Position numbers and translations under genes: made by a program
Shown here: piece by piece, positions 1 through 11,679 of the stretch
Layout of the letters: every line of letters begins with the position of its first letter
Position numbering within the stretch: the first letter of the stretch is position 1
From: Sequoia sempervirens
Lineage: Eukaryota > Streptophyta > Pinopsida > Cupressales > Cupressaceae
Direction: 5' to 3'
DNA length: 64,000 bases
NCBI GenBank assembly: GCA_007258455.2
Contig: VDFB02262648.1
Coordinates: 186,001 to 250,000 of the forward strand
Notes under the pieces: model-generated
The model's input: only the letters and a program-made list of their open reading frames with translations
Told to the model about the DNA's origin: nothing
Databases searched by the model: none

Positions 1-759
1 AATTTTTACACTTCGGAGCTTCAGTTGATGATGAAAATGGATCAATATTCACAAACCCAATTGGAATTAGGTAGTCCTTGAAACAAGCTATCCAACGAAT
101 ATAATCTTAATATGTTTTGGTTTTATTATGTATTTGTTTTTTTAGTGTTATTAAACATAGGTTTTTCATCGAAAATGAAGGTCTATGTTCTGCACATGTG
201 GAAAAATAGAAGATTATAAATTTTTTTAAAAAAATATGAGTGCACTAGATATTGAAGTCCCTGATCCAACCAAAAAAAAAAAATTGAATTTCGATATAAA
301 CCAAAAAAGTTATGCGTTATACGGTCGCGCTATGTCTGAATTGTAATTGGTTTGACTTTGAAACTTGATTAAAGAAAAAATATTCAATAAAAAACTGTCT
401 AACCAAGTGGAAGCACTAGATATCAGGAGTTACAATCTAAATTCAAAAGAATTATAATTTTATCCTTCATGGAAAAAAAGTTATGCATTATACGGTCTGC
501 GTCACTTTTTAAAATGTTATTTTTTCAAAAAAAACCAATTTTTGTGGGAGATGGAAAAAGAAGTGTAAAATGATTCAAAAATTTTGAAAAAAATATTTTT
601 AGAATCTACAGAAAAAATGTGATGAGACTCTAGTTTGCATTATCTTCAAAATTTTCACAGTTTAGCCTCTATAGCTGCCCGAATGTGAAGATTTAGTTAA
701 AAATAATAATTTCAGTGTCCAGTTGGCCAAAATTGTAAACCACTATTGTGGGATCACCC
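1..759. repeat. dispersed repeat, left copy (cut by window edge)
   Basis: This stretch is closely repeated, in the same orientation, at 60241-60989. Both copies share long blocks, for example around TTTTATTATGTATTTG and GTAAACCACTATTGTGGG, and both lose similarity right after GGGATCACCC. The copy runs off the left window edge, so its true start is unseen. I see no coding capacity, primer-binding site or terminal inverted repeat. It may be an LTR or the tail of a larger repeat, but the class is not established. Confidence 0.75.
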
Positions 760-1704
760 TTAAATCACATTCCAAAGATAGATTTATCATGCCTACATCT
801 AAATATTGGTGTATTGCCTTAGTTAGATCTTTAGTTTTTATATTTTCTTCCTTTTCCCATTCCAAAACCCCAATTACAGAAGAAGTCGGCTTCTTTAAAA
901 ACCCAGAGATCACTCAGTTTAGCGCAATTGGTCCCCCCATTAACTGAGTTTCCCATAGGTTGTTACCTTGTCATTTTTTGGCATCAATAGTGAATTCTTC
1001 ACATGGTTTGATATAGTAGGGGGTTGATGAAAGTTCATTTTATATACTATTACTATACATATATATATTTATGAGAAGTTCTGATCCAGAAATATCAGGC
1101 TACCCCTATGCCCTTTCTTTGTGTTTTCTTTTCTCCTTTGCTTTTCCTTTATCTTTCTCTCTTCTTTTCTTGAGTTTTCCCTCTCATGTGTGACAACACG
1201 ACTTCTATAACACTTTGATTTTTAGAAAGCACATTCATTGCCAACAAATCTTTTCTCGAGAATCTTCAAAAACTCCTTTTCAAGGGTCACATTCTTGACT
1301 TGAAACCCTAATGGAACACGTTTCCTTCATCATGGGTTTGTAAAGAAAGAACTTGAGAAACTTCCTCCAAAGTGGGAACAACTTTGGTCTTCCCCTTGCA
1401 TGGGGGCATATTCTTCCTTTCGATTTCCTTGATGAAGTGAACATCTTTCAAAAGGATTCCTTCATGATGAATCAATTCGAGAAAGAAACATCTCTTTTGT
1501 GCTTTCGAACAGTGCGTCCCTTGATTGGACCCCTTTTTCATGCCAGGGTTGCCAAGGGACCCCTTTGAAGGTTTTCCAACTTGTTGATGATCTACATGAC
1601 TATTTGCTTATTTGCTTGTGTGGTCGCTTCTTGACATGTTCTATTTGCGGGTAAACATCTCTCTTTGTAGGTGTTCCTGTGAAGCTGCTTTTCGACTTTG
1701 CAGA
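760..1704. other. unassigned AT-rich DNA
   Basis: No gene, RNA or element boundary is recognisable here. Only short overlapping ORFs on both strands (up to 77 codons) are present, with no familiar motif. A pyrimidine-rich block occurs near 1115-1170. The stretch may belong to the same retroelement remnant as the minisatellite and the LTR to its right, but nothing proves this. Confidence 0.4.
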
Positions 1705-2150
1705 GTCCCCTTCCTTTGGTTTCCTCCATGTGAGAAATCTTGGGGGATACCTTCCTCTAGGGTCTATGGGCCTGTAGGATGCTTCTTTTGAGCTTCCTCC
1801 ATGCGAGAGATCTTAGGGGTGGCTCCCCTACAGGTCTGCAGGTCTGTAGGGTGCTTTCTTTGGGTTTCTTTCATGTGAGAGATCTTGAAGGACACCTTCC
1901 TTGCAGGTTTGTAGGTCTATAGGGAAATTTCCTGGCTTCCTCCATGTGAGAGATGTTGGGGGACACTTCCTTCCAGGTCTGTGAGTCTGTAAGGCACTTT
2001 TATGGGTATCCTCCATGTGAGAGATCTTGGGGGAAACCTTCCTTCCAGGTCTCTAGGCCTGTGAGGTACTTTCTTCTCGGGGCTTCCTTCATGTGAGAGA
2101 TCTTGGGGGTTGCCTCCTTGTAGGTCTATGGGCCTGTAAGATGCTTTCAT
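1705..2150. repeat. minisatellite, about six ~72-bp units
   Basis: Six tandem units carry the landmark CATGTGAGAGATCTTG or a close variant, at about 1727, 1800, 1872, 1943, 2014 and 2090. The period is therefore 71 to 76 bp. Each unit also holds a variant of CAGGTCTGTAGGCCTGTA about 40 bp after the landmark. Units differ by substitutions and small indels. Overlapping minus-strand ORFs run through the array, but the period is not a constant multiple of three, so a repeat protein is unlikely. The array lies upstream of the LTR at 2592 and may be part of that element. Confidence 0.85.
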
Positions 2151-2309
2151 TCTCCAGCTTCATAGTTCTACAGCCCGCTATGAAGCCCTTTACTTGTCTT
2201 GCACTCTTGAGTTCGCCAAATTGTGGTCCGCTTCCTTGATGGTTCAGGTATACATTTCTAACTCTACTACTTCTCCAATCTACTTTACCGAAGCACTCAT
2301 CAGTATTCA

Positions 2310-2591
2310 TGCTCGCTAAAGTGGGGGAAAAATGAGTAAGAGCGAATTTTCACCCCTTATGCAAATTCCCCTTTTACCCTTCCTCAATTTAGAAAACCAA
2401 ATTTGAAGGCTAAAATCCACACAAACCTGTTGCCTTCGTTCCACTTGGCGTTCACTTTGTGTGTCAATAGAGGAATAAATGTCGGGGATGCCTGCACAAT
2501 GTGCAAATGTCCATGCAACACACTTACATCCTTGGTAGATTCCTGCATCTGGAGCCTATAGAAGTGTTACACTTCCCATTGGAGGTCGATT
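2310..2591 (+). mobile_element. 3' internal end of LTR retroelement A
   Basis: This stretch precedes the LTR at 2592. In reverse complement it is similar to 5951-6190, which stands in the same relation to the LTR at 4963-5950. Shared landmarks include GCAAAT.CCCCTTTT, TTAGAAAACCAA and CACACTTAC followed by CATTGGAGGT just before the LTR. It is best read as the last part of an internal region next to a 3' LTR. No coding domain is recognisable. Confidence 0.55.
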
Positions 2592-3595
2592 TGTAATGCC
2601 CCTCTTTGACCAATCGACTCGAATATGGCCATTTTTTCTCATTCTCCCCTCAAATACACTCTTCATTCCTTCATTTCATTCTTTCACAATCTTCTTCACA
2701 AGTCCAAGAAGCCTTCTAAGCATTCACTTCTTGCACTCTCAACTCTCAAGCAACACTTTGTACTCCCTAGCAGCAACAACAACACTCCATCAACTTCGTA
2801 GAGCAAGTGTGGAACAACACCATGGCAGTAGGGGCTTGAGTCCTCTCATTTTCTCCTTCGTTAGCTAGTGAGCTCTTGGTGGAGGTGGTAAGCTTTTCAC
2901 TCCTCTCCTCTACGATTTGGTTGAGTAGCATAAGACTGTTTTGTAGTGTTATTGTGTTCTTTGCTTTCATTCTCCTTGATCATACTTTTTCTCCATTATT
3001 GCTATCTTGGTTGTCCGTGGAGGTGGAAACACCAAAATGGGGGTCTAATTGAGGTAGGCCCCTATACAACCCCAATGAATTCCCCCCTTTCTTTTGTGCA
3101 GGTGGATGTGCATTTGGAGCTAGCTGGCGAATGAATATCTTTGTGAGATCATTCTTGCCACCCTAACTCTTGTATGTTTACTTTATCATATTCGTTCATA
3201 GCTTTCCCACTTCATAGCTTTGTTTTGGCCCTTTGGAAGTGATTAGCTAGGCTGTTAGTCTAATATCTAGTGGTTAACCTTGTCTTTTTGGTCCTCTGTC
3301 TGTACGGATGCTAGAGCACTTGAGAGATGCTAGCACATCGCGTTGTCATCCTAGAACCCTCACTTTTGTCCTTGGATAGATGTCTTCTTGAGGCACAGTG
3401 TTGAACCTGAAACTAGCTCGCCTAGGCCCATCTTGAATCTTGGGTCTGCAGAGTGGTTGAAGGACCTCATAGTCCTCATCATTCTCATCCCTTATTTCAA
3501 AACACCCCTTTAAGTTGAGGTAAGTTAGGGCAGCCTTCCGCTCTTGGCTCTCTATGACCTGGGGCCTTGAACATGGTTGGCCCCCCTCTCTTACA
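2592..3595 (+). repeat. LTR of element A, plus orientation
   Basis: The sequence begins TGTAATGCCCC, a variant of the TGTAACACCC start common in plant gypsy-type LTRs, and ends CTCTCTTACA, giving TG...CA termini of about 1004 bp. It matches the reverse complement of 4963-5950 over its whole length. The bases on its two sides (CGATT and GTAGC) do not form a target duplication, and no primer-binding site follows. It is therefore probably the 3' LTR of a truncated element. A weaker relative of its central part lies at about 26570-26770. Confidence 0.7.
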
Positions 3596-4962
3596 GTAGC
3601 AACAATGGGGTTTCAAGCTGATAGACTTGTTATAGTGGGAGGTCAAGTGAAGAGTCCCTTCGATAAGCTGATAGAGTGAAGATGACAAGGCACATCTTGA
3701 CAAGAGCCTCATTGGTGAGACTTTGTTGTATCAAGGAGAAAGGATTTTAGGTCCCCTCGACACAATAATGGTGGGAAAGGCAGATTGTGATATGAGTTGG
3801 TCAACAGTGACAAACGAATGCGAATGAGATGATGACACATGGTGTGATTGTTCTCGTTGACCCCACATCATTGTTGTGGTTCAACACATTCATTAGTCAA
3901 GAAATTGAGAATATAGATAACCAAGTAATCGCTTGGTGATTTTGAATGCTCATTGGATGACCGGGTAGTACTACGATAGCAAGAGAGAAGAATGCTAGGG
4001 CCGATATGAAGGAGAAATACAATATATAGAGATAGCGAGAGATAGAGAGGTGGGGGGAAGAGCGTGTGGAGAAGATGGCAGAGTAGCCTATAGGTGGAGA
4101 GAATGTGAAACAAAGAAGAAAGAGGATCACTTGTTGGTGAAGGAAGAATAGAGAGTGAATGCTCTCTCTGATTTGCATTTGGTAGATGACTGTAATGAGA
4201 TAGCCCATTTGATGGCATGTAACCTTGTAATGTCATTATAGTAATAAAGTAAAGCTTTTTTATTCTTGCATTTTTTGTGCAAACCTATGTGTTGTTGTGA
4301 GTTTTTATCTATAAGGGGAGTACCCTTTGTAACAACAAATACCACAAAATGATCTAGCATTGAATTGCACATAGAATTCAAAGCATAAACAATATTCCTT
4401 AACATCTAAACAAAGATCTACAAAAGGGTAGACCTTACCAAACAAGAGAAAATCCAAAATTAGTAACCTCTTATTCTCCGAGCCTTACTCTTTTATTCTT
4501 CCTCTCCCAACTTTTCCTTTTCTCCATCAAGAGAGCTCCTCTCTAAAAAATAAGAGCAACCAAAAGAAAAAAAGAAAGAGAAGCCAAAGTAAAGAAAGAA
4601 GCCCCTTCTCCTTTCAAAGAGAAGGAATATATAGAAGGAAAAAAGAAACCAACTCCCCTTAACTTTCCAACCACCTAACCAACTCCAATTTTAGCCACTT
4701 TTCATAAGTGGGAAATTAGAGTGGGTTTTAGACTTTATTTAAGGGGTTTTATGGAATAAAAAGACCCCTAACACATAGAACTACTACCTAGGAAACATTT
4801 TATACACTTAATACCATATAAAGACTTATCGAAGCATACAATAAGTAATCATAATAAAAAAGTGACTCAACTTAGGTCTAATAAAACAACCTTTCACACA
4901 TGCACATGGGCTAAAACACATATCTTTGATAAGACTAGGAATTCACAAGAATAACATAAGGG
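3596..4962. other. spacer between two opposed LTRs
   Basis: This 1.37-kb spacer separates two LTRs of one family that point toward each other. It includes a purine-rich part (about 3960-4150, with GAGATAGCGAGAGATAGAGA) and an AT-rich part (4480-4700). Minus-strand ORFs of 122 and 103 codons overlap here in two frames; they are low-complexity, hydrophobic readings of the purine-rich DNA and I do not accept them as genes. Confidence 0.4.
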
Positions 4963-5950
4963 TGTAAGAGAGGGGGACCACTGCATGTAAGACCCTAGTT
5001 CACAGAGGGCCAAGATGTGAGAGGCTTCCCTAACTTACCTCAGCTAAATATAATTTAAGGAAATGTGAGGCGAGAGTAACAAGGACCGTAAGGCCTCTCA
5101 GTCACTCTACAAACTCGAAACACAAGAAGAGGCTAGGTGAGCTAGTTTTTAGGTCTAACACTATGCCTCAGAAAGCTCTCTATTCGAGGACAAAAGTGTG
5201 ATCTCTGGACATCAACATGATGCACTGGCATCTCAAAAGTGCGTTGTTGTCCATATAGTTAAACAACAATGAAGACGAGGTCAAACCAACAAAACTAGCC
5301 AACAACCCAGCTGACTAACTAAAGGGCCAAAATTATGTGACTAAATAAATGAAATACTCTCTAATATTATAAAGTAAATATGCAAGAGTGACAAGAATAA
5401 GGAGATCTCACCAAGGAACTCGTTCACCAGTTGGTTCTCCGAGAAACACGCACACCTACACATAGAAAAAGGGAAAATGTTGGGTGGCTGTATAGGGTCC
5501 TACCTTAGTCAGACCCCCATTTAGGTGTTCCCACCTCCATAGACAACCAAGGAAACGAGATAAAGGAAATAATATAGTGAAGAACAAAGAAGAATTATAA
5601 AACAGTATTATGCTACTCAACCAAGTGATAGAGGAGAGGAGAGGGAAGCTTACCACCTCCACCAAGAACACTCAAGGTTGCTTGGGGGAGAAAATGAGAG
5701 TACTTGAGCCTCTGCTGCAATGGTGTGGTCCCAAACTTTCTCTACCGAAGTGTTGGAGTGTTGCTTTGGTTGTAATGGAATGCTTGAATGCTTGGAGTGA
5801 GTGAGAGTGAATGTAAGAGTGTGAGTATGGAAGCTTGAAGTGTGCAATAGCTCAGAAGAAGTCCGATTGAATGTTGAAAAGATGAATTTGAAAGAAGGAT
5901 GGAGAAAAATGACCATATTCGGGTCGGTTGGCCAAAAGGGGGGTGTTACA
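4963..5950 (-). repeat. LTR of element A, minus orientation
   Basis: Read on the minus strand, this begins TGTAACACCC at 5950 and ends CTCTTACA at 4963, about 988 bp. It is an inverted relative of the LTR at 2592-3595; shared blocks include the region around GTTGTC..TGGAGGTGG and the stretch near 5100-5200. The flanking bases (AAGGG and ACTTC) give no target duplication, so it is not a clean solo LTR. Confidence 0.7.
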
Positions 5951-6190
5951 ACTTCACCTCCAATGACGTAAGTGTGCCGCACAAACGTTTGCCCGTCGTG
6001 CGGGCATCCTTGATAGAAACACCTCCACCGACGCTCAAAACAGGTGCCAAATGGGATGCAAGCAGCGAGCTTAGGTGGAATTAAGCTTCTGATCTTGGTT
6101 TTCTAAGGTGGGTAAAGGCAAAAAGGGGATTTGCACATAGGGTACAAATTTACTCCTATACAAAGGGAAATAGCTATGTGACCCCTTCAC
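5951..6190 (-). mobile_element. 3' internal end of LTR retroelement A, inverted copy
   Basis: In reverse complement this matches 2310-2591, including a GCAAATCCCCTTTTTGCC block and the CACACTTACGTCATTGGAGG block immediately before the LTR. It therefore represents internal sequence upstream of the minus-strand LTR. The same-side context in both copies indicates two 3' element ends lying head-on. Confidence 0.55.
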
Positions 6191-9100
6191 CAATATTGGC
6201 CAATTTTAACATGTTTACTCAACCAGAAAATGGTGTCAGTATTTATCATAACCAATAGTAATTGAAACAATTAGTATATGGAAAAAATAACCTTCTAATA
6301 ATAATCGACTAAGGAATTAAATCTACATATAATTTAACTCTACCTACTTGCATAATACCTTTTAGAGTCGAGCAATAATTGATCATGTTATTTAATATCA
6401 AAATACTACCACTTATCAATAATCTATTTTACCTATAACAAATACTACTACAACCAAATATTGAATATCAATCATTACCTTTATATTCACTTACTCACAC
6501 TCATAATATAAATCACCTAACATGATGAATCCATTAAAATACATAATGATATTACCAATAACAAAACCTCTTAATCATTACATACTTATGTAGATAGGGA
6601 ATAGACCTCATTTGGCTATCACACGAAATCACAACAACCACTAGTTAGTTAACAATCAAAAATATAAACCACTTGATGCATAAGAACAATAATCAATAAT
6701 ATATATTTCCCAACGCAAAAGAACATAAAATATAGGACATAAACCATTGATGACTAATAAGATCAACAAGGCCACAAGGGGCGGGCTCTTACAGATTTTG
6801 GCTCTAAAATGAACAAGAATCATTTAATCCCCAAGACGTACTTATGCATGCTCTCCTCTTGCACCCAAAAATGATCTAGAGGATAAAAAATAATTCATAT
6901 TTTCTTCTTTCTAGGGGTTCTACCTAGAGAATTGACCACTCTAGCAAATGACCTCAGTTCTCGTGTTCCAATAAAGTATAAAGACTGGGGGGTGAATCTA
7001 AATACACCCCTCTTGGAAGTGGAATCTTGTCAATATATGCTAAGACTCTAAGAACAATATACCTTAGAGAAGTGAAGGTGGAGAGTGGGTTACCCTCTCT
7101 TCTTGGTTTTTTTCCATTATTCCATTTTATCTATGTATTAGGGCTCACATACCCTTGTGATATATCTAGAGTATACCCCTAATTGAGCTTGTAAAGCCTT
7201 GTCAAAACTTATTGGCCATACCCACTTTAGTAGGCTTGTTAATGTGTCTTGCGTGCTTGATTGTTTAGATCACCATCTTCAATTGAAACCAAAGAGGAGA
7301 CATCCATTCAAAATTAAGCCTAGTACATTGTTTTTATCATTAAATCTTTTTGTATTTCTAATCTTTGAACAAATTGCAAAAAATAAAAGATCATAAAAGT
7401 TCAAAACATTCTAAAACCAAGAAAAAATCAAAGGTAAAATATCAAACTATCATAAGTATCAAACTATAAAATAATTAGAGCTTAAAATAGGTCTTTTATT
7501 TATATTATCTTATTATTTTTTATACTATTTGAAGAGTAGACAAATTTTTGGTATCTTGTCTTATCATCGTCAAAATTTATCAAAGTTCAAATTGGATCTC
7601 CTATCTTTTATCTTTATCATATCATTTATGGATATACTAGCTTGAGAGATTCAAACCTACATTTGAGTTGGAAATCTCCACTTCAAGTTTTCTTGGACTC
7701 ATAAGTCTAGTTCAAGTGGACATTATCAATATCTATCTTTATCATCTTGTTTGGACTCACAAGTCTACTTCAAGTGAGAATCTATCATTTTATCTATTAA
7801 TATCATTATAATTATTTGGAGATATAGCTTAGGTTTGATCTATTTTGGTTTTAAGAAACAAGAATCAAAATTTTTGAAAGAAAATATTATTTTATCTAAG
7901 GTCTTATATTGTATATGTGAATTACAATATCTCAATATAATAAAAACATGGAATCCCATCAAGAAGAATCAAACATGCCAACAAGAAATGGTCAATAAGA
8001 GTAAGGAAAATATTTATATCCATCCTTTTTTATGGTGAGCCTTTAAGGGTTCCTTACCATGAGAATGGTAAAGACCCTTCATCCAAAGATCTTCAATAAT
8101 TTAAGGAAGAACCTATATGGAAATGAGAGTTTTGGAACTTCTATTTGAGAAAAATCTCGATCACTACCTTCAAGTATTGGCTCAAATAGGTGTTGAAATA
8201 CTTCCCCACCTTGTCAAGGAGGTAGATCTCACTAATCTTGAAATAGGGCAAGAAACAAGTCAACCCAATCCAATTCAAACATATCACAAAAGGTGGTTGC
8301 TACTTTTACATATTCATGACCACCTCCACCTAATACATCAAGAGTTCAATCAAAATAATTTCAAGAGATGTTACAAGACTAATCTACACCAGATTAATCA
8401 CCTACCTTTGCTAGATCCTACCTAAACATGGGTAGCCTGAACATGAAAAATGTTCCTATTCCACCAAGTCAAACACAACATAGAACACAATATCACATTC
8501 CCTAATTCAATACCAACAACATCAACATAAAAAATAATAAATTACTTCAAGTGCACCAACATTGACACCTCCAAATAATTTTACAACATTAATTTAGAAT
8601 CTGGAACAAAAGATAGCAAACATAGAAATGGGAAAAATTATCACTAATAAATGTTATACATTGGAAGAAGTATGTCCCTATCCTTTTGACAAGTCTTTGA
8701 ACATAGTCCTCTTTCCTCAAAATTTTTAAATGCTTAGATTTGATAAATAACAACTGCTCTTTCTCTTTTAGTCACTTACACAATCATCATCATTTTCCAC
8801 ATTCTTCCACACCCTAGGTAAATTTTGTTTACCATTTATACATGATATTACATTTATTAAATTTCACTTGTCAACCTACAACAAAAATATTGCATCTGTG
8901 GGTTAGCTAGAGATAAAAATAACATGAAATGTGTAGAGGACAAGACCCAAAAGACTACACACAACACTAGGAAGGGGAAAACACCTTATAGATTCCAAAA
9001 CACACTTAAAATTGTCCCAAATTGTCTTCAAACCTTTTGATATTCTATTGAAATAATCCATACACTTTGCAAATACAAATTAGGTTGGCAATAAACAAGA

Positions 9101-11435
9101 AAACATGAAATATATGTAGCATGTCAGACTACACATCCATTGGCAGTACACAAGAATTTTTAAAAAATTAATTACATCTCTTTCAAGTGATTCAAAATGA
9201 CCCATACAACATCTTCAATCAATCCTTAAGCTTTGCTCACACTTGAACTTGTGGTGCACACCACCAACATACCTTAGTTGGCCCCAACAAAAGCATAAGC
9301 CAACAAAACATTCATTCTAAACCACAACCTATACCGAGGAAGCCAAAAAACACTTTTTAGAACATCAACAACTGTCACATGATATTCAAGAACATTCACA
9401 TACATCGTGTTCACAACTTCATGTAGCAACAAGCTAGCACAAGCCAAATAGACATAAAACTAGTTTCTAGACAACACAATTTGATACACTATCACTTTCA
9501 GCTTTCTCTATGGAAGGATTATTGACATGAAACTTTGGATATAACACCTTCCCATCTTAATGAACTTGAATTTTGAATCACACAACCATATCTACAAGTG
9601 CAAAGATATGTAGAGCCAATCTTTACACCTCTAAGAACAACCTCATAGAATCAAAACAAACTTCAATTTGTCACTCTCAAAACACCTTTTTGGTGCCCAA
9701 AATATTTTAAGCTTGGATCAAATATTCCTTTTCACAACATAAGGCTATCCTCCAAACTACAAGAGAAAAAAATCATTAGTAAAGAAATGTGGAGCATTTA
9801 TCAGAAACTCTTGCAACCAAACAACCGAACTACAACATTCTTCATAGAAATTCTGACATCAATGACAACTAAACTACAACAAACACCTTAGAGCTCTATC
9901 ATGCCACCAAGAATATAGACATGCATCCATTTTTTCCTACTATGGCCAAGCTTGGACAATAAAAGTAAGTTATAGGTAATCACATAGCTCAAGGATCTTA
10001 AATTAAATCCCATTTTAGTAGTTCAATATTGGGAACAAGGATTTTAAAGAATTCTTCCAATCTTTGTGTGCTTGTCAAGCCTCCCAAAAAAATAATATTA
10101 TCAAAGAAGGATAACATCTCTTCATATTTATTTTTGACATTCTTTAGGATTTGCTTATTTTATCTATAGATCCTCAAAGCTCAAGACCATTCTCATCATC
10201 ACAATCATTTCCTCCAACAATGCATGAGTTTGGTTCCTCGCTATCTCTTTACTTCTCAATAGGCCATTTATGACAAAATTCTCACCTAGGATAATCTTCA
10301 TGAAGTGGTTTTCAGTATGGCTAATGAAAAAAATTGAGTTATATGATGGATTCCCCTGTAAATTATACAAAAAATTATTGGAAAATTTTGGTTCCAACCT
10401 ATTTTAGGTCTATTTGGAAGTTTATAGTGTCTACTCTATAGGAAATTATATAATTAACAAAGGAAACATTAAGTTCATAACTAAATTTGGTGACCCAAAA
10501 TACATTAACAACTAACAATCCAACACATTGAATGTTTATTATAAGATGACCACAAAAGCCCTTGCCTTGCATCTATGCCATATACTCCAAGTCATCATCT
10601 ATCCAAAGCAAAGATGATTCATTAAGAGTAAATGGGTAAAAGTACAAACTTGTGTCACACTTTTATAAAGGAATCAACTAACACAAACAAAAACTCTCAA
10701 CTTCGGCCACATAAAAGTGGTCGTTATGGTTTGAATTTCAAAATAATGTAAACTAATGAAATGTTGAACTCTTGATCAAGTTTATTCTTGTAATTTTTAA
10801 ATTTTTTTTAAAATTGTTTTGATATTTTTTTATAAATTTAAGAGTAGATTTTGACTTGCTGAAAATTTCAGGAAAAAAGTGACATTGAGTTGACATTGAA
10901 AGAAAAAAATAGAAAACAACTTTATTTCCCCTATTTTTTTTCAAATAGACAACTTCATTATCTAATGAATGGAAAAATTAAATTAAATTTTGATGTATAT
11001 TTTCCTCATAATAATGTGTTAAAGTCAAACATACCATAATTTAATAGTTTTCAATTGACGTCAACTAGTGTCTATTTTTTTATCTTTTTGAAAAAACAAA
11101 TTATACCCTTTTGGAGAAGATTCTCTCCTCTAGTGCACCATATATTTTTCAAAAAATGAAAGATATATTTTAGTATTTTTTAATTTCTAATCAACCTCAT
11201 TTTTTATTTCAACAACCTACTTGCATTATTTAAAAAGTGATATTAAAACTAATCAAAATATCAAAAAATATATATATTTGGATTCTTCACTTCGAGCGCT
11301 ACAAAAGGGTATGTTTAGTTTTTTGAAAATAATCATTCTGATTGAAGAAACATCATGTTCAAGTGAAAGTTTTAGAAATTTTTGAAAAAAGATGAGGTGG
11401 CTTCCAATAAGGATGCCACATGTAGATAGTTTCAA
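6191..11435. other. 5.2 kb without recognisable genes
   Basis: This AT-rich stretch holds only short ORFs. The longest is 8117-8425 on the plus strand (102 codons), with no familiar motif, no repeat structure and no supporting neighbours. A short internal repeat occurs near 7690-7780, where GGACTCA.AAGTCTA.TTCAAGTG appears twice. I see no LTR termini, target duplications or coding domains. It may be old transposon debris decayed past recognition. Confidence 0.4.
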
Positions 11436-11679
11436 ATGAAAGGGTTTCGACCAAAACACTTTTGCCCAAAGCCCTTTCTGTTAAAAACTTACATACAAAT
11501 TGAGTCACATTTTAAAGCGGTGAAGGAAAAAAAAATTATTTTGTTGTTTCGGGCAAAAGGGTTTCACTCGAAACTCTATGTGACATGTATAGGATACATA
11601 TTTTTAGGCAAAATTTTTTCTCCCAAAACTATAAAGGGAAAAAACGTTTTGCTCAAAACTATTTTGTTGGTTGAAAGTG
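11436..11679. repeat. cluster of GTTT..AAAC imperfect palindromes
   Basis: Four short near-palindromes lie within 216 bp: GTTTCGACCAAAAC (11444-11457), GTTTCGGGCAAAAG (11546-11559), GTTTCACTCGAAAC (11561-11574) and GTTTTGCTCAAAAC (11646-11659). The shared form is GTTTYGNNCRAAAC, with the third unit slightly off it. The cluster lies just before recognisable LINE sequence. Such arrays occur near the ends of some DNA transposons, but no terminal inverted repeat was found here. Confidence 0.5.

Noticed and set aside
1828..2310. Overlapping minus-strand ORFs encoding repeats like YRPADLQ..PQDLSH
   Set aside because: They arise from the minisatellite. Unit length varies between 71 and 76 bp, so the frame is not preserved across units.
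3868..4236. 122-codon minus-strand ORF
   Set aside because: It is an antisense reading of purine-rich, low-complexity DNA. A second overlapping frame is also open, and there is no domain or homologous partner.
8117..8425. 102-codon plus-strand ORF
   Set aside because: There is no recognisable domain, neighbouring exon or repeat relationship; it is likely chance.
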